Positions 7,015 through 13,591 of a DNA stretch of 33,298 nt are shown one piece after another. The translations under genes and the position numbers were made by a program. The DNA comes from Paracoccaceae bacterium. Lineage in GTDB: Bacteria; Pseudomonadota; Alphaproteobacteria; Rhodobacterales; Rhodobacteraceae. The stretch lies in the NCBI GenBank assembly GCA_027486345.1, contig JAIXPH010000031.1, positions 1 through 33,298 of the forward strand. Reading direction: 5' to 3'. Each line of letters begins with the position of its first letter. The first letter of the stretch is position 1. The notes beneath the pieces were generated by a model. It did no database searches and had not been told where the DNA came from. It saw only the letters and a program-made list of their open reading frames with translations.

Positions 7015-8114
7015 TGTATGTCGCCGTCAAGGGTGGCGAGCGCGCCATCGACAATGCCCATGCCTTTCTGGCCGAGGAACGCCGCGGCGATCCCGCGGTC
7101 GCGGAACTGGGCGTCGCGCAAATCCGCGAGCAGTTGCGGCTGGCTGTCAACCGCGTGATGGCCGAGGGCAGCCTCTATGACCCCGACCTTGCCGCGCTGG
7201 CGATCAAACAGGCGCGGGGGGATTTGATCGAGGCGATCTTCCTGATCCGTGCCTATCGCACAACCCTGCCGCGCCTTGGGGCCTCACGCCCGCTGGAGAC
7301 GGCGGCAATGGCCGTGGTGCGCCGGGTGAGTGCCACCTTCAAGGATGCCCCCGGCGGGCAGATCCTTGGCCCGACCTTCGACTATACTCACCGTCTGCTG
7401 GATTTCCGTCTGGCCGCCGATGGTGATCTGCCGGTTGCCCCGATTGGGCTCGTCCCGCCCATGGGCGCGGCGGCGGCGGCGGTGCCGCATATCACGGGCT
7501 TTCTCAACCGCGACGGGCTGATTGAAACCGACACGCCCGGCGACGACAGCCCCCCCGACCTGACCCGCGAACCGATCAAGCTGCCTGGCACCCGCCCCCT
7601 GCGCCTGCAAGCCCTCACACGCGGGGATGAGGGGTTCATCCTGTCGATGGCCTATTCCACCCAGCGCGGCTATGGCCGCACCCATGCCTTTGTCGGCGAA
7701 TTGCGGATCGGCACAGTCGAGGTCGAGATGGACATCCCCGAATTGGGGTTTTCGGTCTGCATCGGCGAGGTCGAGGTGACCGAATGCGAAACCGTCAACC
7801 AGTTCAAGGGCTCCAAGACCGAACCGCCACAATTCACGCGCGGCTATGGCCTGACCTTTGGCCAGACCGAACGCAAGGCCATCGCCATGTCCTTGGTGGA
7901 TCGTGCCCTGCGCTGGAAGGAATTGGGCGAGGACGACACCGGCGCGCCAGCACAGGATGAGGAATTCGTGCTGATGCATGCCGACAATGTGCAGGCGACG
8001 GGGTTTCTGGAACACATCAAGCTGCCGCATTACGTCGATTTCCAGTCCGAGCTGGAACTGATCCGCAACCTGCGCGCCGAGGCGATGGCCGCGCGGGCGG
8101 AGGCGGCGGAATGA
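7014..8114 (+). CDS. phnI: PhnI, nucleosidase subunit of C-P lyase
   Basis: This 366-residue subunit displaces adenine from ATP and forms ribosyl-1-phosphonate 5-triphosphate together with PhnG, PhnH and PhnL. Recognisable family stretches are MYVAVKGGERAI, the GGQILGPTFDYTHRLLDF region, GFLNRDGLI, and MAYSTQRGYGRTHAFVGELR. Length is normal for the family. The start overlaps the phnH stop (TGATG). The usual next gene, phnJ, is displaced 562 nt downstream by an inserted palindrome-rich segment and a DUF559 gene. Confidence 0.96.
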   Translation: MYVAVKGGERAIDNAHAFLAEERRGDPAVAELGVAQIREQLRLAVNRVMAEGSLYDPDLAALAIKQARGDLIEAIFLIRAYRTTLPRLGASRPLETAAMAVVRRVSATFKDAPGGQILGPTFDYTHRLLDFRLAADGDLPVAPIGLVPPMGAAAAAVPHITGFLNRDGLIETDTPGDDSPPDLTREPIKLPGTRPLRLQALTRGDEGFILSMAYSTQRGYGRTHAFVGELRIGTVEVEMDIPELGFSVCIGEVEVTECETVNQFKGSKTEPPQFTRGYGLTFGQTERKAIAMSLVDRALRWKELGEDDTGAPAQDEEFVLMHADNVQATGFLEHIKLPHYVDFQSELELIRNLRAEAMAARAEAAE

Positions 8115-8138
8115 TCTGCACCCGCCCCCTCACCCCGG

Positions 8139-8161
8139 CCCTCTCCCCCCAGGGGAGAGGG
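8139..8161. repeat. GC-rich palindrome after phnI
   Basis: CCCTCTCCCC (8139-8148) and GGGGAGAGGG (8152-8161) form a perfect 10-bp stem with a 3-nt loop. A near relative lies at 8290-8312. It is in the 218-nt non-coding insert between phnI and the DUF559 gene, where it could terminate or pause operon transcription. Confidence 0.7.
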
Positions 8162-8289
8162 GGCGACACCGCCCGACCGCGCGCTCTTGCGCAGCACGGG
8201 ACCGCCTGTGCATCTGCGCAACACCGGACCGCCCGACGGGCATGGCTTCATCCTGCCTTAACCTTTGCCTCCACATCCTCCAAAACGCT

Positions 8290-8312
8290 CCCTCCCCCGG
8301 CACGGGGGAGGG
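8290..8312. repeat. GC-rich palindrome before the DUF559 gene
   Basis: CCCTCCCCCG (8290-8299) and CGGGGGAGGG (8303-8312) form a perfect 10-bp stem with loop GCA. It resembles the palindrome at 8139-8161 in sequence and geometry. From general experience, this type of C/G-rich palindrome often lies next to DUF559 genes in proteobacteria, which suggests that gene and repeats arrived together (inference). The purine tract after it contains the ribosome site for the DUF559 gene. Confidence 0.65.
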
Positions 8313-8332
8313 TAGGGGAGGGGGAGGACGCC

Positions 8333-8680
8333 ATGCCAGCCTATCGCACCGACAGCCAGCGCCTGCACGCCCGCGCGCAACGGGCGGAGCTGACACCTGC
8401 AGAAGCCGCACTCTGGGCGGCCTTGCGCAACCATCGGTTCATGGGCTTGTCGATCCGCCGAAAGGCCCCTATCGGCCCATGGATCGCCGATTTCGTGATC
8501 CCGTCGCAGCGGATCGCCATCGTGATCCAGCCCGAAACCGCGCAATCCGGCATCGACCACCCCCCGGTCGGTGCGTTGGAGCGGCTTCGCTATACCGTCT
8601 TGCGTCCCTCTGCGGGGGACCTGTCGCCGCAGACCCTGCCCGGTTTTCTTCGCTGTCTTGCCAAAAGGGTCACGCCATGA
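8333..8680 (+). CDS. DUF559 (endonuclease-like) protein inside the phn operon
   Basis: This 115-residue protein shows the DUF559 pattern, a Vsr/MutH-like PD-(D/E)xK nuclease fold: a basic N-terminus, LTPAEAALWAALRNHRFMG (20-38), SIRRKAPIGPWIADFVIP (40-57), and IAIVIQPETAQ. Asp53 of the expected active site is kept. The family's following acidic residue (normally in an xVIExDG motif) is Gln66, and the GGQH stretch is replaced by TAQSG, so nuclease activity is doubtful. The start follows GGGGGAGGA. The stop overlaps the phnJ start (ATGA), so it is translationally coupled to phnJ. It has no known role in phosphonate metabolism and looks like an insertion kept in frame with the operon. Confidence 0.8.
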   Translation: MPAYRTDSQRLHARAQRAELTPAEAALWAALRNHRFMGLSIRRKAPIGPWIADFVIPSQRIAIVIQPETAQSGIDHPPVGALERLRYTVLRPSAGDLSPQTLPGFLRCLAKRVTP

Positions 8681-9603
8681 CCGATCACGCCTATAACTTC
8701 GCCTACCTCGACGAACAGACCAAGCGCATGATCCGCCGCGCGATCCTGAAAGGCGTGGCTGTGCCCGGCTATCAGGTGCCCTTTGCCAGCCGCGAGATGC
8801 CCATGCCTTACGGCTGGGGCACCGGCGGGGTGCAGGTGACGGCTGCCTGCCTGACGCCCGAGGATGTGCTGAAGGTGATCGACCAAGGGGCTGATGACAC
8901 CACCAATGCCGTCTCGATCCGCAAGTTCTTTCAGCGCACCGCTGGCGTGGCGGTGACCGATGCGACGGCCGCGGCCACGATGATCCAGACCCGCCACCGC
9001 ATCCCCGAACAGGCGCTGACTGAGGATCAGATCCTCGTTTATCAAGTGCCAATCCCGGAACCTTTGCGCTTTCTGGAACCGCGCGAGACGGAAACCCGCA
9101 AGATGCACAGCCTTGAGGAATACGGGCTGATGCATGTCAAACTCTACGAAGACATCGCCCGCCACGGCAGCATCGCCACCGCCTATGCCTATCCGGTCAA
9201 GGTCGAGGGGCGCTATGTCATGGATCCCTCGCCCATTCCGAAGTTCGACAATCCCAAACTATCGGACTCCCCCGCGCTGCAACTCTTCGGCGCGGGGCGG
9301 GAGCAGCGGATCTATGCCCTGCCGCCCTATACGCAGGTCGTCAGCCTTGATTTTGACGACCACCCCTTCACCGCCAGCAAGGCCCCGCATGACTGCGACC
9401 TCTGCGGCGCGTCGGAAAGCTATCTCGACGAGGTGATCATGGATGACGCGGGCGGCCGGATGTTCGTCTGTTCCGACACCGATTTCTGCGCCTCGCGTCG
9501 GGCAGAGGGCCATGTCGGACGGCTGGGCGAGGATCAATTTTCTTCGAAGAAAATTGCAAATTCCTTCGAAGGAATTTGCGGCGGGGCGGAGGGGACGCAA
9601 TGA
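8677..9603 (+). CDS. phnJ: PhnJ, radical SAM carbon-phosphorus lyase
   Basis: PhnJ breaks the C-P bond of ribosyl-1-phosphonate 5-phosphate, releasing the alkane and the 1,2-cyclic phosphate. The 308-residue product has the cysteine motif C240-x2-C243-x21-C265-x5-C271, an exact one-residue shift from E. coli PhnJ (241, 244, 266, 272). Gly31 in VAVPGYQVPF corresponds to the proposed glycyl-radical residue. REMPMPYGWGTGG is also present. The protein is longer than E. coli PhnJ (281 residues), and residues 287-300 are encoded by two tandem palindromes (9535-9578). ATG 8677 overlaps the DUF559 stop and TGA 9601-9603 overlaps the phnK start. Confidence 0.97.
   Translation: MTDHAYNFAYLDEQTKRMIRRAILKGVAVPGYQVPFASREMPMPYGWGTGGVQVTAACLTPEDVLKVIDQGADDTTNAVSIRKFFQRTAGVAVTDATAAATMIQTRHRIPEQALTEDQILVYQVPIPEPLRFLEPRETETRKMHSLEEYGLMHVKLYEDIARHGSIATAYAYPVKVEGRYVMDPSPIPKFDNPKLSDSPALQLFGAGREQRIYALPPYTQVVSLDFDDHPFTASKAPHDCDLCGASESYLDEVIMDDAGGRMFVCSDTDFCASRRAEGHVGRLGEDQFSSKKIANSFEGICGGAEGTQ
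9535..9578. repeat. Two adjacent 22-nt perfect palindromes in the 3' end of phnJ
   Basis: The first (9535-9556) has half-site CAATTTTCTTC and the second (9557-9578) has half-site CAAATTCCTTC; each is followed at once by its exact reverse complement, with no spacer between the two. They share the CTTCGAAG or CTTCGAAGG core and are far more AT-rich than the flanks. This looks like a dispersed intergenic palindrome (REP-like) pair of the kind common in Rhodobacter-type genomes, here sitting inside a reading frame. In RNA it would form two successive hairpins just before phnK. Confidence 0.85.
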
Positions 9604-10388
9604 GCCGGATGGAAACCCTGACCACCCCCCTGTTGCAGGTCGAGCATCTGACCAAACGCTACGGTACACGCATCGGCTGCGCGGATGTGTCCTTTGACCT
9701 TTGGCCGGGGGAGGTCCTCGGCATCGTGGGCGAAAGCGGATCGGGCAAGTCCACGCTGCTGTCCTGCCTCGCCGGGCATCTGACGCCGGACGCGGGCCGG
9801 GTGATCTTTGACACCCGCGACGGCCCCCGCGACGTGCTGGCGATGGGGGAACCGGAACGGCGGCGGCTTTCGCGCAGCGATTGGGCCTTTGTGCATCAAA
9901 ACCCGCGCGATGGGTTGCGTATGGGCGTGACGGCGGGTGGCAACGTGGGCGAGCGGTTGATGGCGGTCGGCGCGCGCCATTACGGCGACATCCGCGCCAA
10001 GGCCACCGATTGGCTGGGAAGGGTCGAGATTGCCGCCGAACGCATCGACGACCGCCCCAGTGCCTTTTCCGGCGGGATGCAGCAACGCCTGCAAATCGCA
10101 CGCAATCTGGTGACCGGGCCACGGTTGGTGTTCATGGATGAGCCGACGGGGGGCTTGGATGTGTCCGTTCAGGCGCGGTTGTTGGACCTCTTGCGGGGCC
10201 TTGTGCGCGAAATGGGACTGTCGGCGATCATCGTGACGCATGATCTGGCCGTGGTGCGGCTGCTGGCGGATCGCCTGATGGTGATGAAAGGCGGCCATGT
10301 CGTCGAAAGCGGGCTGACCGATCAGGTGCTGGACGATCCGCAGCACGCCTATACGCAACTCCTCGTCTCTTCCGTCCTGCAGGTGTGA
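9600..10388 (+). CDS. phnK: PhnK, ABC-type ATPase of the C-P lyase complex
   Basis: A 262-residue ABC ATPase with Walker A GESGSGKST, signature FSGGMQQRLQIAR, Walker B LVFMDEPTGGLD and a switch histidine in VTHDLAVVR. PhnK binds the PhnGHIJ core rather than acting in transport, and its nucleotide cycle supports turnover of C-P lyase. ATG 9600 overlaps the phnJ stop. The order phnJ-K-L is canonical, and the HLTKRYG...CADVSFDLWPGEVLGIVGESGSG opening is typical of PhnK. Confidence 0.94.
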   Translation: MSRMETLTTPLLQVEHLTKRYGTRIGCADVSFDLWPGEVLGIVGESGSGKSTLLSCLAGHLTPDAGRVIFDTRDGPRDVLAMGEPERRRLSRSDWAFVHQNPRDGLRMGVTAGGNVGERLMAVGARHYGDIRAKATDWLGRVEIAAERIDDRPSAFSGGMQQRLQIARNLVTGPRLVFMDEPTGGLDVSVQARLLDLLRGLVREMGLSAIIVTHDLAVVRLLADRLMVMKGGHVVESGLTDQVLDDPQHAYTQLLVSSVLQV

Positions 10389-10389
10389 C

Positions 10390-11073
10390 ATGATCCGCAT
10401 TTCCGGCGTTTCCAAGAACTTCACCCTGCACAATCAGGGCGGCGCGGTGATCCCGGTGATGGCCGGAGCCGCGCTGTCGGTGGCCCCCGGCGAATGTGTC
10501 GGGCTGGTCGGTGCTTCGGGTGCGGGCAAATCCACCCTGATGCGGATGGTCTGGGGCAATTACCTTGCCGCCTCGGGCAGCATCATGGTGGGGGGCCTTG
10601 ATGTGGCCCAAGCCGAACCGCGCCAGATCATCGCGCTGCGGCGGTCCACCTTGGGCTATGTCAGCCAGTTCCTGCGCGTGGTGCCGCGCGTGCCGACGCT
10701 GGATGTGGTGGCCGAACCCCTGTTGCAACTGGGTGTCCCGCAGGATCAGGCGCGGGACCGGGCGGCGGCTTTGCTCGCGCGGTTGAACATCCCGCAACGG
10801 CTGTGGTCACTGTCGCCCACCACCTTTTCGGGCGGGGAACAGCAGCGCGTCAACATCGCGCGCGGCTTTGCCCATGGCTATCCCGCCCTGTTGCTGGACG
10901 AACCCACCGCCAGTCTGGATGCCGCCAACCGCGAGGTGGTGCTGTCCCTGATCCTTGAGGCCAAGGCACGCGGCGCGGCCATCCTTGGGATTTTCCATGA
11001 CGAGGGCGCACGGGCGCGGGTCTGCGACCGGCTGGTCGATGTCACGGGCTTTACCCCGAAGGTCGCCGCATGA
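10390..11073 (+). CDS. phnL: PhnL, ABC-type ATPase of phosphonate metabolism
   Basis: A 227-residue ABC ATPase with Walker A GASGAGKST, the PhnL-like MRMVWGNYLAASG, signature FSGGEQQRVNIAR and Walker B ALLLDEPTASLD, ending IFHDEGARARVCDR. PhnL is needed with PhnGHI to attach phosphonate to ribose and binds the core together with PhnK. It starts one nucleotide after the phnK stop and ends in a 4-nt overlap with phnN. Confidence 0.94.
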   Translation: MIRISGVSKNFTLHNQGGAVIPVMAGAALSVAPGECVGLVGASGAGKSTLMRMVWGNYLAASGSIMVGGLDVAQAEPRQIIALRRSTLGYVSQFLRVVPRVPTLDVVAEPLLQLGVPQDQARDRAAALLARLNIPQRLWSLSPTTFSGGEQQRVNIARGFAHGYPALLLDEPTASLDAANREVVLSLILEAKARGAAILGIFHDEGARARVCDRLVDVTGFTPKVAA

Positions 11074-11627
11074 CCGGGGGGATTTTCGCCGTCGTCGGCC
11101 CCTCGGGCGCGGGCAAGGACACGCTGATCGAGGCCGCGCGTCAGGCGCGCCCCGATCTGGTGATCGTTCGCCGTGTCATCACCCGCCCCGAAAGCGCCGG
11201 GGGGGAGGATTTCATGGGCGTGTCAGAGGCCGAGTTCGAGGCCCGCCGAGCGCGCGGAGAATTCGCCCTGCACTGGCGTGCCCATGGTCTGCGCTATGGC
11301 ATCCCGCAGGCGCAGATTGACCTGCGCGACGAAGGCCATGACGTGGTCTTCAACGGCTCCCGCGCGGCGCTGGAGCGTGCGGTCGAGGTGCTGCCAAGCC
11401 TGCGGGTGATCCGGGTCTGCGCGCCCTCGGCGGTGTTGATGGAACGGCTGATGGCGCGCGGGCGGGAAAGCCGGGAAGAGATCGCGGACCGCATCCAGCG
11501 CGCCAGCTACGATGTTCCGGCCGGGCTCCCCGTGGTGGATGTGCGCAACGATGGCACGCTGGCCGATGGCGTGGCGCGGTTTCTCGCCGCGCTTTCGCCG
11601 CCCGGTCACGCCCCGGTCAGCGCATGA
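11070..11627 (+). CDS. phnN: PhnN, ribose 1,5-bisphosphate phosphokinase
   Basis: A 185-residue guanylate-kinase-like enzyme that phosphorylates ribose 1,5-bisphosphate to PRPP, the last step in recycling the sugar. The P-loop GPSGAGKDT is at residues 10-18. VIVRRVITRPESAGGEDFMGVSEAEF follows, as does HWRAHGLRYGIP, a PhnN signature. It is the last plus-strand gene of the phnG operon. Its 3' end overlaps that of the convergent DUF1045 gene by 22 nt. Confidence 0.94.
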   Translation: MTGGIFAVVGPSGAGKDTLIEAARQARPDLVIVRRVITRPESAGGEDFMGVSEAEFEARRARGEFALHWRAHGLRYGIPQAQIDLRDEGHDVVFNGSRAALERAVEVLPSLRVIRVCAPSAVLMERLMARGRESREEIADRIQRASYDVPAGLPVVDVRNDGTLADGVARFLAALSPPGHAPVSA

Positions 11628-12295
11628 CGCGACACGAGATGAAAGCGCCCGGCCGCATCTTCGCCCATCAGGCAAAGGTCTTCGATGCCAAAGGGGCGCG
11701 GCAGCACGGGGGCCAGCCAATCGGCCAGAACGGGGGCCACGCCATCGGCCACCACTTCGGGCAGGTCATCGGTCAGGGTGAGGTGGAACTGGAATTCCTC
11801 CATCACGTAAGGATATCCCCACTGGCCGAGCAACTGGCGCTGCCGGGGGGACAGACGCTCTGGCCGGCGCTTGGCGATCTCGGACTCTGTCAGTGGCGCG
11901 CGCAGGGCGTCGCTGCGGCTGACGACCTCGGCCCCCAGACGCAAGAGATCGCTCTCGTCGCCCTGCGGGGTCAGGGCGAGGAAACCCTTGATCCGCGTCA
12001 ACGCCAGCCCGTCCAGCCACACCGGCGGCAGGGCGCGCGCCATCTCGGCCACGTTTTGCGTCACCTCTTGCGCCGTCACGCCCTCGGCCAGACGGAAGGG
12101 CGCACGGATGGTGCCGTGAAAGCCGTATTTGCGCGGGGCGCGGGTCAGGTCGGCCACCGGCCACTCCAGACCGGGCAGCGCGGGATGCGGCACGGGCCGT
12201 CCGGTCTCAACATCCCAGCCCAGCCAGCCTGCCGCGGCGCTGGCAAAGGCCCCCGCGCGGGGCGCGTAGTAAATCGCGTAGCGTCGATAATCCAT
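11606..12295 (-). CDS. DUF1045 2H-phosphoesterase, candidate substitute for PhnP
   Basis: A 229-residue protein of the phosphonate-linked DUF1045 family. It has two H-x-T motifs spaced as in the 2H phosphoesterase superfamily: H60-G-T62 (in KYGFHGTIRAPF) and H171-L-T173 (in FQFHLTLTDDL). Such enzymes open cyclic phosphates, and no phnP is present in this window. A role in hydrolysing 5-phosphoribosyl 1,2-cyclic phosphate to ribose 1,5-bisphosphate, the PhnN substrate, is therefore likely but inferred. ATG 12295 (MDYRRYAIYY) is preferred to an in-frame TTG at 12304. It is divergent from phnM across a symmetric operator-like repeat. Confidence 0.85.
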   Translation of the reverse strand: MDYRRYAIYYAPRAGAFASAAAGWLGWDVETGRPVPHPALPGLEWPVADLTRAPRKYGFHGTIRAPFRLAEGVTAQEVTQNVAEMARALPPVWLDGLALTRIKGFLALTPQGDESDLLRLGAEVVSRSDALRAPLTESEIAKRRPERLSPRQRQLLGQWGYPYVMEEFQFHLTLTDDLPEVVADGVAPVLADWLAPVLPRPFGIEDLCLMGEDAAGRFHLVSRHALTGA

Positions 12296-12334
12296 CCTGC
12301 CCAATCCCGGTTTTTCGCCCCGTTTACCGGCCCC

Positions 12335-12354
12335 GCGTCACACGGATGTGACGC
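12335..12354. promoter_or_regulatory. Symmetric repeat between DUF1045 and phnM, possible bidirectional Pho box
   Basis: GCGTCACA (12335-12342) and TGTGACGC (12347-12354) form a perfect 8-bp inverted repeat around CGGA. It can also be read as two 7-nt units at 11-nt period (GCGTCAC-N4-ATGTGAC), similar in both directions, each with moderate likeness to CTGTCAT. It lies about 40 nt from the DUF1045 start and 45 nt from the phnM start, so it could control both. Confidence 0.45.
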
Positions 12355-12398
12355 AGCCGCCGCATATCCATGACCTTCCCTTGCACCGGACCTTTCCG

Positions 12399-13538
12399 AT
12401 GACCGATACCATCCTGTCAAATGCCCGTCTCGTGCTGGAGCACGAGATCTTCCACGGATCGCTGCTGATCCGCGATGGCCGTATAGCCGCGATCGACCGC
12501 GCCACCTCACTTCCGGGGGCCGAGGACATGGGCGGCGACCTGCTGATGCCCGGTCTGATCGAACTCCACACCGACAATCTGGAACGCCACATCGAACCGC
12601 GCCCCAAGGTCGATTGGCCCCATGCCGCCGCCATCATCGCCCATGACGCCGAATTGGCCAGCGTGGGGATCACGACGGTGTTCGATGCGCTGCGGGTCGG
12701 GTCGGTCGTGTCCAAGGCCAAGGCCAATTACGGCGAATATGCCCGCGCATTGGCCGATGAGATCGTGGCCCTGCGCCATGCCGGTGCGCTGCGGATCAAC
12801 CACCTGATCCACCTGCGGGCCGAGGTCTGTTCCGAAACCCTGATCGACGAGCTGGACAAGTTCGGGCCCGCGGATGGCATCGGCATCGTCAGCCTGATGG
12901 ACCACACCCCCGGCCAGCGCCAGTTCCGCGACATGACACAGTTGAAGAATTACGTCTGCGGCAAGCACGGCTTTTCCGATGCTGAATTCGAAGACCATAT
13001 CGACGGCCAAAAGTCCCTCTCCGCCCGTGTCGGTGCCGCGCATGAGGCGGCGGCGGTCGCCGCGACCCAGCGCTATGGCGCGGTTCTGGCCAGCCATGAC
13101 GACACCACGCGCGACCATGTCGCCCAATCCGCCCGCCACGGCGCGACCTTCGCCGAGTTCCCGACGACGGCCGAGGCCGCCCAAGCCTGCCGCGACCATG
13201 GCATCGCGGTGATGATGGGCGCGCCCAACCTGATCCGGGGCGGCTCTCATTCCGGCAATGTCGCCGCCAAGGCGCTGGCAGAGGCGGGTCTGCTGGACAT
13301 CGTCTCGTCGGACTACGTGCCCTCCTCCCTGTTGTCGTCGGCCTTGATGCTGGGCGACATCTGGGACGACCTGCCGCGCGGGATAGCCACAGTCACCCGC
13401 GCCCCCGCGCAGGCGGCGGGGCTGACCGACCGGGGCGTGATCGCGCCGGGCCTGCGCGCCGACTTGATCCGCGTGGCCCGCTTCGGCACGGCGGGGATGC
13501 TGCGCGGCACATGGGTTGGCGGGCGGCGCGTTGGGTGA
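12399..13538 (+). CDS. phnM: PhnM, ribosyl-phosphonate triphosphate diphosphatase (canonical copy)
   Basis: A 379-residue amidohydrolase-superfamily enzyme that removes pyrophosphate from ribosyl-1-phosphonate 5-triphosphate. It closely matches E. coli PhnM in layout: LPGLIELHTDN-type motif (LMPGLIELHTDNLERHIEPR), RPKVDWPHAAAI, ITTVFDAL, HLRAEVCSE, SLMDHTPGQRQF, ASHDDTTRDHV, EFPTT, MGAPNLIRGGSHSGNVA and SSDYVPSSLL. All likely metal ligands are present. The start at 12399 gives the usual N-terminus (MTDTILSNARLVLEHEI). This copy most probably performs the pathway step; the paralogue at 3903-5084 is more diverged. Confidence 0.95.
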   Translation: MTDTILSNARLVLEHEIFHGSLLIRDGRIAAIDRATSLPGAEDMGGDLLMPGLIELHTDNLERHIEPRPKVDWPHAAAIIAHDAELASVGITTVFDALRVGSVVSKAKANYGEYARALADEIVALRHAGALRINHLIHLRAEVCSETLIDELDKFGPADGIGIVSLMDHTPGQRQFRDMTQLKNYVCGKHGFSDAEFEDHIDGQKSLSARVGAAHEAAAVAATQRYGAVLASHDDTTRDHVAQSARHGATFAEFPTTAEAAQACRDHGIAVMMGAPNLIRGGSHSGNVAAKALAEAGLLDIVSSDYVPSSLLSSALMLGDIWDDLPRGIATVTRAPAQAAGLTDRGVIAPGLRADLIRVARFGTAGMLRGTWVGGRRVG

Positions 13539-13555
13539 TGTCATCATCCTGTGAC
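13538..13555 (+). promoter_or_regulatory. Candidate Pho box upstream of ppk2
   Basis: ATGTCAT (13538-13544), a 4-nt spacer, then CTGTGAC (13549-13555) gives two units at 11-nt period matching CTGTCAT at 6/7 and 5/7. It overlaps the phnM stop and lies 37 nt before the ppk2 start. Phosphate-starvation control of a polyphosphate kinase next to phn genes is plausible but unproven. Confidence 0.45.
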
Positions 13556-13591
13556 GCCGCTGTGGCTTTGTCCCGTCCGACACCCAACGGA

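Noticed and set aside
8139-8312. CRISPR array or tRNA-like structure in the phnI-DUF559 gap
   Set aside because: There are only two short palindromes with different cores and no regularly spaced direct repeats, and no cloverleaf can be drawn.
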